From contig NMRB01000533.1 of the NCBI GenBank assembly GCA_002633025.1, positions 239,989-303,988 of the forward strand: DNA of 64,000 nt, written 5' to 3'. A program made the position numbers and the translations under genes. The stretch is from Notospermus geniculatus (taxonomy: Eukaryota > Nemertea > Pilidiophora > Heteronemertea > Lineidae). Below, piece by piece: positions 11,301 to 18,600 of the stretch (position 1 is its first letter; every line of letters starts with the position of its first letter). The notes under the pieces were generated by a model. That model was not told where the DNA came from, ran no database searches, and worked only from the letters and a program-made list of their open reading frames with translations.

Positions 11301-12731
11301 TCGCTTCGTTAGTGTTAAGGAACCAATCCCTGATAGCTAACGGGAGGGAATTCCGCCGTCGCGGCTCCGGAGGGGGTTTAAGCGTCGCCACACTTTTGCT
11401 TTTGCTTTGAGTGAATTCTTGTTTCGTCTGAAGCGGGTGAACAAGTGAAATAAAAGCAGATGGCGCTACTTGTACTATTCTGAAGTGCATGAAATTTAGT
11501 TCTCCCTAACTGTTGGAGTACATGTATTTTGGGGGCTAGTCTATGCAAATAACATCCAAAGCATGTGTAAAAGCTGTGTTCACTGTTGACTATGCACTAA
11601 AAACATTCTTCCTCCACCACAATAACCTTCAGCTCCGGAAGGCCCAGTGAGCTCCATTTTCAGTTCCTACAGAGGAGACTACTGGCTCTGCCCCGGTGAC
11701 CTCCATTTTCAGGTCCTCTGCAGGAGACTATGGGCTCCACCCCGGTGACCTCCATTTTCAGGTCCTCTGCAGGCAACTACGGGCTCCGCCCCATTGATCT
11801 CCATTTTCAGGTCCTCTGCAGGAGACTGTGGGCTCTGCCCCATTCATCTCCATTTTCAGGTCCTGTGCAGGAGACTACGGGCTTCGCCCCATTGATCTCC
11901 ATTTTCAGGTCTTGTATAGGAGACTACAAGCTCTGCCCCAGTGACCTCCATTTTCAGATCCTGTGCAGGAATGGATTCCACCCAGTGACTGCTATTTTCA
12001 TGAAATAACAACGAGCCATAATTTATGTCTGCTACTTCTTTTTTCCAAATTTCATGTCTGCTACACGGCTCACAGACACGATTCCCGATTTGCTTTGTCT
12101 GTGTGTGTTTAGTTGGCATGAATTTGTGTGCCACCAGTTTTAGGAGCTCATGTCAGTGAGATGATCCGACGGACATGAATTTGTGTGCCACTAGTTTTAG
12201 GAGCTCATGTCAGTGAGATGATCCTACAGACATGAATTTGTGTGCCACCAGTTTTAGGAGTTCATGTCAGTGAGATGATCCTACAGACATGAATTTGTGT
12301 GCCACCAGTTTTAGGAGCTCATGTCAGTGAGATGATCTGACGGACATGAATTTGTATGTGTGTGAGGGAAATCAGTGATACATGTATGTCCATAGAATCC
12401 CACAATATGACTGATGAGCGAAAAAATGAAAGAAAATGACATCAATGCGATTGGATGAATGAATAATGACCCTGTTGTCCGTCAATAGGGAAAGCGAGCA
12501 AGCATTCCTCGTGAAAGACCAATGTTTATCATTCCTTGCCAAAGATCAGGAAGCTATAGCACTCGGAGGTGGTCAGTCCATGAGATAGAGATGAAACGAA
12601 AGACGACCCCCCCCAGAACGGGTAGGTTCTCCACGACCCTGAACTTACCCCTGGTTTCTTCTCGACATTCTTCGTACCCGAACCTGGTCTGTTTTTAATA
12701 CTCCTGTTAGTGCTAGTGTCGCCCTCTTTCT
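1136..12731 (-). CDS. PLEKHG5: PLEKHG5-like Rho guanine nucleotide exchange factor (multi-exon gene, 3' two thirds)
   Basis: Twelve minus-strand exons join in frame: 12731-12649, 11427-11248, 7976-7872, 7198-7040, 6617-6471, 5957-5808, 5513-5403, 5115-4966, 4372-4235, 3846-3730, 3284-3143, 3062-2956, followed by the terminal exon ending at 1136. Almost all introns are phase 0. The product has a Ser-rich linker (about residues 1-125), a short conserved stretch, a DH domain (about 180-410), a PH domain (about 415-535) and a tail of at least 390 residues. Diagnostic matches to vertebrate PLEKHG5, from memory, are ERLFSN, PYIRYC, QRLTKY.LLL, CFLFTD.LL.TK, YTFQ and the C-terminal LLLNS block. The family activates RhoA by GDP/GTP exchange and acts at cell junctions and in axons. 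The vertebrate N-terminal Ras-binding-like domain is not found here, so the 5' end is open. Related PLEKHG6 lacks this C-terminal block and is a less likely identity. Confidence 0.93.
2309..2645. other. Assembly gap (337 N)
   Basis: A run of N interrupts the terminal PLEKHG5 coding exon or the intron before it. The acceptor that follows the exon ending at 2956, and possibly one or more exons, is hidden here. Confidence 0.99.
2681..2790. mobile_element. GGGCC fold-back MITE beside the PLEKHG5 gap
   Basis: GGCCCATATTCATAAAGTAC and its inverse TTTTATGAATATGGGCC bound 110 bp. The inner arms carry the family motif ACTTATC. No TSD was resolved. It lies between the assembly gap and exon 3062-2956. 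Confidence 0.87.
2956..3062 (-). CDS. PLEKHG5: PLEKHG5 exon, PH domain C-terminal half
   Basis: The acceptor CCGTTTCTTTCTACAG precedes the exon and the donor CAG|GTTAGT follows it. The 107-base exon completes a split Gly codon and encodes TFLMLLVNEY, YTFQ and LWVEKIKKAQ. These are the last beta strands and the C-terminal helix of the PH domain, with its conserved Trp. It aligns with the LIYLNEF...YTFQ segment of vertebrate PLEKHG5. It starts in phase 1 and ends in phase 0. Confidence 0.93.
3143..3284 (-). CDS. PLEKHG5: PLEKHG5 exon, PH domain core
   Basis: The acceptor CTCATTTTTCCAG and donor GGAG|GTGAGA bound 142 bases. The translation begins STDVHCFLFTDMLLITK, continues through KVIKPPIRIDQVIIHELKDG, and ends in a Gly codon split with the next exon. 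CFLFTDMLL and the KPP..ID segment are hallmark PH strands of the PLEKHG5 group. It enters in phase 0 and leaves in phase 1. The intron to its left in mRNA order contains a 60-bp minisatellite (3377-3545). Confidence 0.95.
3377..3545. repeat. Minisatellite, 60-bp unit x 2.8, intronic
   Basis: A 60-base unit starting TGAACTCAAAGAGACAAGGC recurs at 3377, 3437 and 3497 with a few substitutions. It lies in the intron between the exons 3846-3730 and 3284-3143. The short open frames over it on both strands are products of the repeat. Confidence 0.9.
3730..3846 (-). CDS. PLEKHG5: PLEKHG5 exon, DH-PH linker and start of PH domain
   Basis: The acceptor TGTTCTTTTTTCAG and donor AGCAAG|GTGGGT bound 39 codons, phase 0 at both ends. 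The exon encodes VLNDYTQLDLTCPMPG and then RHLLCEGSLRFKDGISK. It matches the LKEFLHLDLTAPIPG and LLLEGSLRMKEG region of vertebrate PLEKHG5, where the PH domain begins. Confidence 0.94.
4235..4372 (-). CDS. PLEKHG5: PLEKHG5 exon, last DH helix
   Basis: The acceptor CGTTTATTGCAG and donor AGG|GTAGGT bound 46 phase-0 codons. The exon encodes IMSVDVFVNYVNTTLRKR, then HEKERLATIMDRIESYDVVD. This is the long C-terminal DH helix that packs against the PH domain, and it aligns with the MIGSVERFIHHVNACMRQR stretch of PLEKHG5. Confidence 0.93.
4410..4565. mobile_element. hAT-like MITE fragment (CAGGGGCRGATCC family), intronic
   Basis: Ends CAGTGGTGGATTTAGGA and TCCTGGATCTGCCCCTG are imperfect inverted repeats of the family also seen at 10905, 16072, 20081 and 53303. 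No clear TSD is left here, so this copy looks old. It lies in the intron between the exons 5115-4966 and 4372-4235. Confidence 0.75.
4966..5115 (-). CDS. PLEKHG5: PLEKHG5 exon, DH conserved region 3
   Basis: The acceptor TGTTTCCATTTCAG and donor ACGATG|GTACGT bound 50 phase-0 codons. The exon carries the RhoGEF CR3 signature KPMQRLTKYSLLLNAIMKK, the helix that contacts Rho switch regions. The previous exon ends IFVS and this one starts WAETQKQC, matching the ITWAEKHPQC junction of PLEKHG5. Confidence 0.96.
5190..5385 (-). mobile_element. Interspersed repeat, intronic copy
   Basis: This segment is the reverse complement of repeats at about 20207-20410 and 61430-61760. Shared stretches include CCCAGTGTTCAG, AGACCCA.TAAACACTGGCAT, GATCATCAATAGATGGC and the tail TTTCTGATTGGC. 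It spans most of the intron between exons 5513-5403 and 5115-4966. It supplies an uninterrupted comparison for the nested insertion in the 61.4 kb copy. Confidence 0.75.
5403..5513 (-). CDS. PLEKHG5: PLEKHG5 exon, middle of DH domain
   Basis: The acceptor GTCTTCTCTGTTTCAG and donor GTCAGC|GTAAGT bound 37 phase-0 codons. The exon encodes FNDMFQPYIRYCLDQEASV and then RDNELFKIFVS. The PYIRYC and RDN.LF motifs are shared with vertebrate PLEKHG5. Confidence 0.95.
5808..5957 (-). CDS. PLEKHG5: PLEKHG5 exon, DH domain helices 3-5
   Basis: The acceptor TTCTGTTTTCAG and donor TTGAAG|GTGACT bound 50 phase-0 codons. The exon begins IDTERLFSNIVDIIGANC and ends GLKDGFLK. ERLFSNI is essentially invariant in PLEKHG5 orthologues. 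In mRNA order it follows the intron that carries the splice-donor minisatellite. Confidence 0.95.
6043..6470 (-). repeat. Minisatellite built from an exon/5' splice site junction (about 15 units)
   Basis: About fifteen units of 23-33 bp (mostly 28) follow the exon 6617-6471 without a break. On the coding strand each unit resembles ATCTGTTACTTTATGATGTAAGCA. The real exon end plus donor reads ATCTGTTACTTAATGATGTAAGTA. The array therefore repeats the last coding bases together with the 5' splice site. Units nearest the exon keep the consensus GTAAGTA; farther ones carry GTAAGCA or GTAAGGA. A block of about 130 bases (near 6098-6205 and 6231-6335) is itself duplicated. Confidence 0.93.
6471..6617 (-). 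CDS. PLEKHG5: PLEKHG5 exon, DH conserved region 1
   Basis: The acceptor TTTTATTCAACAG and donor AATGAT|GTAAGT bound 49 phase-0 codons. The exon carries QQAAIWELLQTEVTYVKGI, the DH CR1 helix with its conserved Glu and Tyr, then VDVFLCCMVNLQNDLLLND. It aligns with the QQEA.WEL.HTEA.YIRKLRVI start of the vertebrate DH domain. The donor of this exon is the parent of the adjoining minisatellite, so exon definition here may be leaky. Confidence 0.95.
6735..6962. mobile_element. TAGAG...CTCTA MITE carrying CRE/E-box motifs (copy 1), intronic
   Basis: The ends TAGAGAGCATGCAG and CTGCACGCTCTCTA are inverted repeats. The interior has TGACGTCA near the right end and two CACGTG cores. It is the same family as 13235-13430 and 61468-61670. 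It sits in the intron between exons 7198-7040 and 6617-6471. Confidence 0.8.
7040..7198 (-). CDS. PLEKHG5: PLEKHG5 exon, region just before the DH domain
   Basis: The acceptor CTTACACTTACAG and donor CATATT|GTAAGT bound 53 phase-0 codons. The exon encodes KLELLYEKLQEYNLKGLP and ends LEEHWTDIVDNHI. It aligns with the KLHTYSLFGLPRLP and LEDSWRELIDGHEKL stretches before the vertebrate PLEKHG5 DH domain. Confidence 0.92.
7343..7660. mobile_element. hAT-like MITE, CAGGGTTTCCGCCAG ends, TSD GCATT
   Basis: Perfect 15-bp inverted repeats CAGGGTTTCCGCCAG and CTGGCGGAAACCCTG bound a very A/T-rich body with internal hairpins around GAGGGTACGG. The 5-base sequence GCATT flanks both ends (7338-7342 and 7661-7665). 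The element is inserted in another interspersed repeat in the intron between exons 7976-7872 and 7198-7040. Confidence 0.88.
7872..7976 (-). CDS. PLEKHG5: PLEKHG5 exon, Ser-rich linker
   Basis: The acceptor CTATTTTCTTGCAG and donor TTCAAG|GTAAGA bound 35 phase-0 codons. The exon encodes SLRKNKAVDDTGQEKQ and AQNRLSNLFSPVTTTFK. The RLSNLFS motif matches the SRFSGFFSSG stretch of vertebrate PLEKHG5. Confidence 0.87.
7977..9381. other. Intronic sequence without recognised features
   Basis: This is the left part of the intron between coding exons 11427-11248 and 7976-7872. I see diverged sequence and small hairpins (for example around 8355-8540) but no exon and no defined element. A single N at 9223 marks an unresolved join. 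The block near 9160-9215 resembles sequence at 29110-29240. Confidence 0.5.
9382..9533. mobile_element. Fold-back MITE with GGGCCGTATGCACC ends
   Basis: Left GGGCCGTATGCACCAAACG and right CGTTTGGTGCATGCATATGG are inverted. The inverted repeat extends about 55 bp inward through the AAGTTGTGGCTCAACCTG segment. A solo arm of the same family is at about 21570-21607. Confidence 0.85.
9662..9736 (-). CDS. Candidate 75-bp cassette exon of PLEKHG5
   Basis: A strong acceptor (TTGCTCCTCCTGCTGTTATTCAG region) and a donor ATG|GTGAGA frame 25 open codons, phase 0 at both ends. That makes it compatible with insertion between exons 11427-11248 and 7976-7872. Its short product contains VVSPECDLRGSR and HPLRERRML. 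I recognise no homologous segment in PLEKHG5, so the call rests on splice signals and phase only. It could be a chance open stretch in a transposon-rich intron. Confidence 0.3.
10442..10608. mobile_element. Fold-back element
   Basis: ATGGCAGGTCAGAAGGGGT at 10451 is inverted at 10563-10584 (ACCCCTTCTGACCTGTCATG). Outer arms TAGACATCC and GGATGTCTA extend the inversion. It is intronic; no TSD was resolved. Confidence 0.75.
10905..11094. mobile_element. hAT-like MITE (CAGGGGCRGATCC family), TSD CCATT/CCAAT
   Basis: It has ends CAGTGCCGGATCCAGG and CCTGGATCCGCACCTG, the family interior with GAAACATTGAAATCTGCGG, and a GC-rich right part. The flanks CCATT and CCAAT match at four of five positions, consistent with an old 5-bp TSD. 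Confidence 0.82.
11248..11427 (-). CDS. PLEKHG5: PLEKHG5 exon, Ser/Arg-rich N-terminal linker (GC donor)
   Basis: The acceptor TTGTTCACCCGCTTCAG precedes 60 phase-0 codons starting TKQEFTQSKSKSVATL. The exon includes PPPEPRRRNSLPLAIRDWF, which resembles the RRKNMSEFLGE stretch of vertebrate PLEKHG5. The frame has no phase-compatible GT donor. The best boundary is GAGAGCGAG|GCAAGT, a consensus GC-AG intron donor, which lets it join exon 7976-7872 in phase. Reading through instead meets a stop a few codons later, so an intron-retained transcript would truncate the protein. Confidence 0.82.
11660..11990. repeat. Minisatellite, 49-bp unit x about 7
   Basis: The unit contains CTCCATTTTCAGGTCCTCTG. 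It recurs at an exact 49-base spacing at 11711, 11760 and 11809, and more loosely on either side. It is intronic. Confidence 0.92.
12115..12355. repeat. Minisatellite, 57-bp unit x about 4
   Basis: GACATGAATTTGTGTGCCAC begins units at 12172, 12229, 12286 and 12343, spaced exactly 57 bases, with an earlier diverged start near 12115. It is intronic. Confidence 0.93.
12649..12731 (-). CDS. PLEKHG5: PLEKHG5 most 5' supported coding exon
   Basis: The polypyrimidine acceptor TTTTCTCGTTGCAG and donor CCAGGG|GTAAGT bound an open frame containing KEGDTSTNRSIKNRPG and KNVEKKPG. Two acceptor AGs lie 2 bases apart. Using the first (exon start 12731) requires an upstream phase-1 donor. Using the second (12729) requires phase 0. 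The exon leaves in phase 0 and joins 11427-11248 in frame. The sequence is low-complexity and basic, so homology gives little help; support comes from splice signals, frame and position. Confidence 0.7.
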
Positions 12732-12769
12732 CTGCAACGAGAAAACAGATTACATAATCAACCATGATG

Positions 12770-13234
12770 CAAGAGTTGTTTTGATGAAACAGGAGCTGTT
12801 AGTCAGTTGACCAATAGGTGTCACTATGGTCCACATCACTATGCTTGATTGAGCACCAATCAGGAGAGTTTTCTTTTGTATGATTTCACATCTCGCACGA
12901 TCGCAGTGCCCCTGGTAGAATTTCTGTGGGCCACTTTCAACCTCACTACCAAGAGTAAGGCAAATATTTCCTAGGTCGAGGTTGAAGAACATGTGTTGGT
13001 TCCCGATACCGCCGCCAGGGATCCATCCCCTGGTGGCAGTATTGGGAACCAATGCATGCAATTCAACCTCGATCCAGGAAATTTTTGCCCGTACTCCTGG
13101 TGGTGAGGTTGAAAACGGAAGTGGCCCACAGAAATTCTACCAGGGGCACTGCGATCGTGCGAGATGTGAAATTGGTGTATTGGTCCGCTAGAACTTTGCT
13201 GCCATCTTTTGGCAACAAGCGTGGCTGTCTGCTA
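12770..13234. mobile_element. Composite: interspersed repeat with a nested fold-back at 12887-13168
   Basis: The outer sequence is the reverse complement of the repeat at 25951-26215 (shared GGAGCTGTTAGTCAGTTG, TTGATTGAGCACCAATCA and AACTTTGCTGCCATCTTTTG). It is split by a fold-back of about 282 bp whose arms start ATTTCACATCTCGCACGATC and run inward for about 55 bp of near-perfect inversion. TGTAT on both sides is a possible TSD. Confidence 0.85.
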
Positions 13235-13430
13235 TAGAGGCCTTGCAATGACGTCATCCTGGCGGCCATGCTGAGGGACAAGTGGGCAGAGGTGTGAGCT
13301 GACCGTGACGTGACCTGCGTGAAGTGCGCGACGCCAGTGTTTGACGTAACGTCATTGGGACATTTCGCTGCGCCTCTGCAGCATGTGCCCCCCAGCATGG
13401 CGGCTTGTGACGTCATTTGCAAGGCCTCTA
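13235..13430. mobile_element. TAGAG...CTCTA MITE carrying CRE motifs (copy 2)
   Basis: Ends TAGAGGCCTTGCAATGACG and GTCATTTGCAAGGCCTCTA are inverted. The interior contains TGACGTCA twice plus GTGACGTGACC. It directly abuts the composite repeat at 12770-13234. Confidence 0.85.
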
Positions 13431-15254
13431 TTGCCAGTGGCAATAACATGTTTGTATGTGATGTAGTTCATAATGAGTTAAATGGCGTCAAGCTGGGTCT
13501 GAAATGAAATAAGACTCCATACTGATCCCTCGTCGATTGAACCACACAATGCGGGGCAGACGCATTCATCGATGAATTACGTGATGTCATAACTTAAGAA
13601 ATCATTAAAAAGATTAGGATTTTGTTGCCATGGGAATGATTTCGAAAAACAGATTTATTTGAAGATGAGGCAGATGTTGGTAACCATTATTGTATTGCAT
13701 GATGAAATTAATTTTGGAAGAAAAACTTTATATTACACACCAAGCCAGAGAATCCAGGCAACCATCTTGAAAATTACTTCCGGCGATTTCATTCGGTCAT
13801 GAATTGCCAAGGATGAAATGCACACGATTTTTTTCACAATTCCAATTATTGAATAAAAATTTTGCAACGCGTCATTTCCATCTGAATGTCACGAACCCTT
13901 GCTATCTCATTTATGATTCATGAGCCCAACAAATTGTATTTTTCCACATATTAACCACAACATATCAATAATTACGTGTCTTCTCGTGGACAGTCCAACT
14001 ATAAGTGCTGCACGAGCATTCTGGGAACGGAATGCTCTCACTGCTCGCACGTTTTTTAAACCAGCATTCAGCACAGGTAACTAGGCCGACTGGCATGTAG
14101 TTATCGTAACATGACAGATACAGGCCCTTTGGGAACCAGGCAGCCACCGCAAAGTGTTTTGATTCTAACACCTGACTCTCTTGTTCCCTGTATTTATGTA
14201 CAGCAGTGTGTTGTACTTCTGACAAAGTTACATTGAAATGGCACCGGAAAATTCATTCCACGGTGCTGATTAAAATACTCATACACTTGTGTAGCAGGCT
14301 TTATAGGTGATTGTGGTCAGGTAAAGTTGCATCAAGAGTACTCAGGTGATCAGGGGAAGAAAGAAGCAATCTCAATGAAGACTGAGCAAATTGCTGTACA
14401 TTCTTGTACATTACAGATGAGAGACCAAGGCCAACTTGAGCTGGTGCAGAATGCCAATCTGCCAGGATGTCACTGCTTTGCCGGTCTGATGCACAGTCAG
14501 AAAGTGCCAAGTCAATGTCAAGGTCGCAGACGCAAACAAACGAAAGCGTTTCCCAAGATGTTTCTGACGTAGAGGAATTGGGAAAACATGTTTATCAGAT
14601 ATTCTGAACCAATGACGCTGAATTTCTTTTGAAAAACACAAACTTTTTCCTGTTTCTGCAGAGCTAAACTGATTATCGTTTGCCAATAACAATACGAGCT
14701 GTCCGTCATGGGTTATTATTATGCAAAAGTACGAAAAAGTCGAAGCAAACTCCAATTACATCTTGAACAGGAACTAGAAAACAATTTTTCACTGTTCACA
14801 AAACAACGTGGGTGAAACTTCACGAAAACATGTTGTCCTCCCGAAACGTAAATCTGCTCCTGACAGAGCAACAGTCAGAGCATGAAGTGGTCGTCTGACT
14901 TCCCACACACAACTATGTGTTGATCAACAATCCACCAAGATGCCCACTCATTCCTTAGTGCGGAATTGCCCACTCCTTTCCTAAAATAGTCGGTGTTCTT
15001 TCTTTTAAACCAAACCCCGCCAAATCAATAAACCAGTAAATGAAGTCTCCAAAATTATGCAGTCCAAATCCCTAAAATAACGCAAGCATCCTTAAAATGG
15101 ACTAATAAATCATGGCCTGCTGAAACTAATCAATCATTTCACACGAAGTCAACAATGCCAGCCAAACACGCACAGACAAAGTAAAACGGTTGTCAACAGG
15201 GAACGTTAAATCCTAATTTGACAAGAAATTGATCAATGGAAGGGAGCGTTTCAT
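13431..15254. other. No recognised gene
   Basis: AT-rich sequence with scattered short frames. None has splice signals, codon character or a recognised product that I could support. Confidence 0.5.
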
Positions 15255-15645
15255 TCAGAAGACACTGACTGACAACTCGTGCACAGTGTCAACTGACAAC
15301 TGATGCAGATTGTCGATTGAAAACAGGTGCAGTGTGTCGACTGACAATGGTGCACAGTGTCGACTGACAACTAATGCACAGTGTCGACTGACAACTGGTG
15401 CACAGTGACGGCTGACAACTGTGGTCGGCTGACAACTGTGGTCGACTGACAACTGGTGCACAGTGTCAACTGACAAGTAGTGCACAGTGTCAACTGACAA
15501 CTGATGCACAGTGTCAACTGAAAACTGTGGTTGACTGATAACTGGTGCACAGTGTCAACTGACAAGTAGTGCACAGTGTCGACTGACAACTGGTGCAGAG
15601 TGTCAACTGCACCCCCTCTTTTCCCAATTCTGGATCCACCCCTGC
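15255..15645. repeat. Minisatellite, about 24-bp unit, ending in a hAT-like terminus
   Basis: Variants of GTGCACAGTGTCGACTGACA recur about 14 times between 15260 and 15608. At the right edge (15609-15643) the array runs straight into CCCCCTCTTTTCCCAATTCTG then GGATCCACCCCTG. That is the terminus of the CAGGGGCRGATCC hAT-like family. Confidence 0.88.
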
Positions 15646-16071
15646 TCTGTACCAAACAAGACTGCATCACATGGATGGTGAGTGGTTGGATCCCTTGGGT
15701 TGGTCAAAGATAAGGCAGCCAATAACATTGTCCCTTCGATGAAATTCCACTCAGCGCATTGATCGTCGTCGTCATTATTGATTTCATGTCCGCCATTATG
15801 AACATCTTTGTTCAAACTCCGCATCGGGTTTCGATTGGTATCACAAAGCAGGCCTGCCGTCGGCGATACGATGAGAGTAAATACAAATAACGGCTGCTTT
15901 TTTCATCTCTCAATAATGTCGTATAGGTATATATAAATAGACTGAACGGAGTTGAAGGTTGTCAGGTTTGAAAAACAGCCAATGGAGAATTGTGCAACAT
16001 GCAAGAGACCCGCCCTCCTCCTCTTGGGAGGTCAAGCACGCTGCCAACGTTGGTACCACTATGACGGTCTC

Positions 16072-16222
16072 CAGGGGCAGATCCAGGATTTGGGGTAAGA
16101 GGGGGCACCCTGTGCTAGGAACATTGAAATTTGCGCGAAGTTCCAGAATTTCACGGTCGATTTTACAGATTTGTTGGCCAACGGGAGTGTGCGTCGGGTT
16201 TGCCCCCTTGGATCCACAGCTG
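16072..16222. mobile_element. hAT-like MITE (CAGGGGCRGATCC family), TSD GTCTC
   Basis: It starts CAGGGGCAGATCCAGGATT and ends GGATCCACAGCTG, with the family core GAACATTGAAATTTGCG. GTCTC flanks it exactly on both sides (16067-16071 and 16223-16227). Confidence 0.9.
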
Positions 16223-17312
16223 GTCTCACACCATCTCACTCAATGACTGTGCTGCCCCTCCGTACACGGACCAAGTACCAAGTCATCTTCAGAAAGATTC
16301 AGAGACACTGCCCAGCGAAAGTCGACCGTCTGCCCAGTCAGTTCAGGGTTCTAAGACAACACCAAGGGATCCAGACAATCAACATTTGATTGATACCCTT
16401 CCCCTATGGGTCACATTTAGCACTGTAAACCAATCAGGATCAGTCAAGGCTCAAAAACGGTTTTGAGGTGTGCAGTTATTCATAGGGAGCAGGTGACAGT
16501 CGAGTTCACAGTGATTAACTTCATTACACTTGAGGACATTCCCGGCTGTGACTTCAACAGGGCTCAGTTCAAAAATTGAAGTTACAAGTATTAACAGTAA
16601 GGCAATGGGACTTTGGTACCGTGAAAAAGCCATTACCTGTACTAGTCCCTTTTCACGGTGCAAAAAGTGAACTGGCCTTGAACTGGATCGAAGTGACTCC
16701 ACGTAAAAAGACCTAAAGGCTACACCATCAATATTTTCAAAACATTTCTGCGACAAACCGTTTTGAAAACTGTTTTCGAAATGTTGTGGCTTGTTTCTGG
16801 GTTGGTCTACACTCTGCAACATTATCGTCCAGCCCACACTGTGGCTGAATGGGTGAATGTCGTCCAGTCCTGATCCTACACACTAAATTCCTAGCCCAAG
16901 CCCCTAACCCTCACCCCAACCCTGACCCTCAACCCTTGTCACTGACCCCTACCCTAATCCTAAACCTAGTCCTGACCCTAACCGTCAACGATAACCATCC
17001 TAACTCCGTAACCTCGGTACACTGGTTTAGACGACATTAACACTTTGTGCCAGACTGTGCAACAACCGAAAACAACGATGTTTTGGAAATGTTGCAGCTG
17101 GATGTTTTTAAAATATTTTGGAAATATTGACAGTGTAGACAGGCATTAACATCTTGTTCAAGGTATGTTTTCGGACTGTTTGGATGGATAATTGGAGTCA
17201 ACTGTCTAAATAGGGGTCGTTAGAGCCTGACTGTCTAAATGCATGAAACAGGTGACCAAGTGTGGAGTGTACGCACAAACAAAATAGGAGAATTGCGATG
17301 AAGAGAACTCAC
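16223..17312. other. No recognised gene; degenerate CCCTAACCC-like tract
   Basis: A tract at about 16880-17010 has irregular CCTAACCCTGACC repeats, partly shared with 57995-58110. It is irregular and interstitial, not a telomere array. Nothing else is supported. Confidence 0.5.
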
Positions 17313-17355
17313 CCGATATTAGTGTCTCTGGAGTGCCATAGAAGAGCCTCGACAT
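17313..17355 (-). CDS. Candidate alternative first coding exon (MSRLFYGTPETLIS)
   Basis: An ATG in a fair context (ATCGCCATGT) opens 14 codons and ends at a consensus donor TCGG|GTGAGT in phase 1. That is the phase needed to splice to the acceptor at 12731, giving ...ETLIS-E-KEGDTS.... No homology supports it and no promoter motif is obvious, so chance is possible. If real, it would produce an isoform without a Ras-binding-like domain. Confidence 0.3.
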
Positions 17356-17605
17356 GGCGATGCCGTTTGTAACGACGGAAAGCCAACAATTGGAAAACAA
17401 GCTGAATCAAAACTAGGGGCTTCAATAGACCCATTAAACGGGTTGTCATGGAGAATTATGAAACGGGGAGGTTCACGCGCGGTGAATATCCCCCAGAGGC
17501 TTATGCAGAACGCTATTTACGTAACCAATCGATGGGCATGTAAATGAGAGAGCGTAGTTATATCGGTTCTGATTGGAGAACATCTAGGCATCAATGAAAT
17601 AACAT

Positions 17606-18115
17606 AGAACCTCCCTATATGGACACCTCTGCCAGGAGGACACCTGTTTATCATGGACAGCGAAGCGCTATCCCATACTGGTCATATCCAATCATTTTAA
17701 CCTCTGTAATCAGGACACCTCTCAATCAAGGACAAGCCCAAAGGTGTCCTTATTAGAGAGGTTTTACTGTTCAGTGAAACCTCCCTTGGTGGACACCTCT
17801 GCCAGGACACCCCTCTATTAAGGACACCAATGTCCAGCCCCAAACTGGTCCTTTCTGTTCATTTTGAGCTCTGTATTCAGGACACCTCTCAATTAAGGAC
17901 AAGCCCAACGGTGGTCTTATTTGAGAGGTTTTACTGTTCAATGGAACCTACCTTGGTGGCCACCTCTGCCAGGGGGACACCTCTCCATTAAGAACACCAA
18001 AGTTCAGCCCCAAACTGGTCATTTCTATTCATTTTGGCCTCCATAATCAGGACACCTCTCAATTAAGGACACCGTCTGTCAGTCCTGGTGTTGTCCTTAT
18101 TAGAGAGGTTTTTAC
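17606..18115. repeat. Three tandem copies of an AACCTCCCT...GAGAGGTT element
   Basis: Units starting near 17608, 17778 and 17945 each open with an AACCTCCCTTGGTGGACACC-type sequence and close with TTAGAGAGGTTTTACTGT. Each contains GGACACCTCTCAATTAAGGA. Unit ends are mutually inverted (AACCTC.CT and AG.GAGGTT). Related sequence is at 51650-51780 and 63005-63450. Confidence 0.85.
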
Positions 18116-18434
18116 TTTGTTCTAAAGCACAGGTGCATAGTCTTGCAAAGTCAGGAAGAAAAGGCAATAATCAAATTGTACAGAAATTCATCTTGTTCAT
18201 AATTCGGCCTCATCAAATATCATGTGAAATCTCATATTTCTCTGAGGGATTACGTATGTATATTTCATCTTTAAGAATGAAATGCACACCTTATAATACC
18301 CCGGCCCTCGGGGCAAAGATCAATAATAATCTATCTGTAACACAAGGCATAATCCGATCGAAGAATTTAGCTGCAGAGAACATTCCGTTAGAATCCAGGT
18401 ATGAATGAACGGACCCTTTGTTTCTGAAGGGTGT

Positions 18435-18600
18435 AGTGTAAGCTGGTGCCTACCACCTCTGAGTTGGTGGGTTTGGTTCATGGTTTTGATGTCGTGACTC
18501 TGGGTTGTCAGAATGGTATAGTGCAAACACTGGCACCTGTCACCTCTAAGTAGCAGGTTCGATCCCCGGTGACTGTCTTCATGTGATAGAAATATCACAT
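18435..18600 (+). repeat. tRNA-derived SINE family C, two partial tandem heads
   Basis: Two consecutive tRNA-like heads contain GGTGCCTACCACCTCTGAG and GGCACCTGTCACCTCTAAG. The second has a B-box-like GGTTCGATCCCC. Related copies are at 26865-27010 and 52250-52345. Confidence 0.7.

Noticed and set aside
16880-17010. CCCTAACCC-like tract suggesting a telomere
   Set aside because: Units are irregular and mixed with CCTGACC and CCTAATCC, the tract is short, and a similar one occurs at 57995-58110; there is no TTAGGG array.
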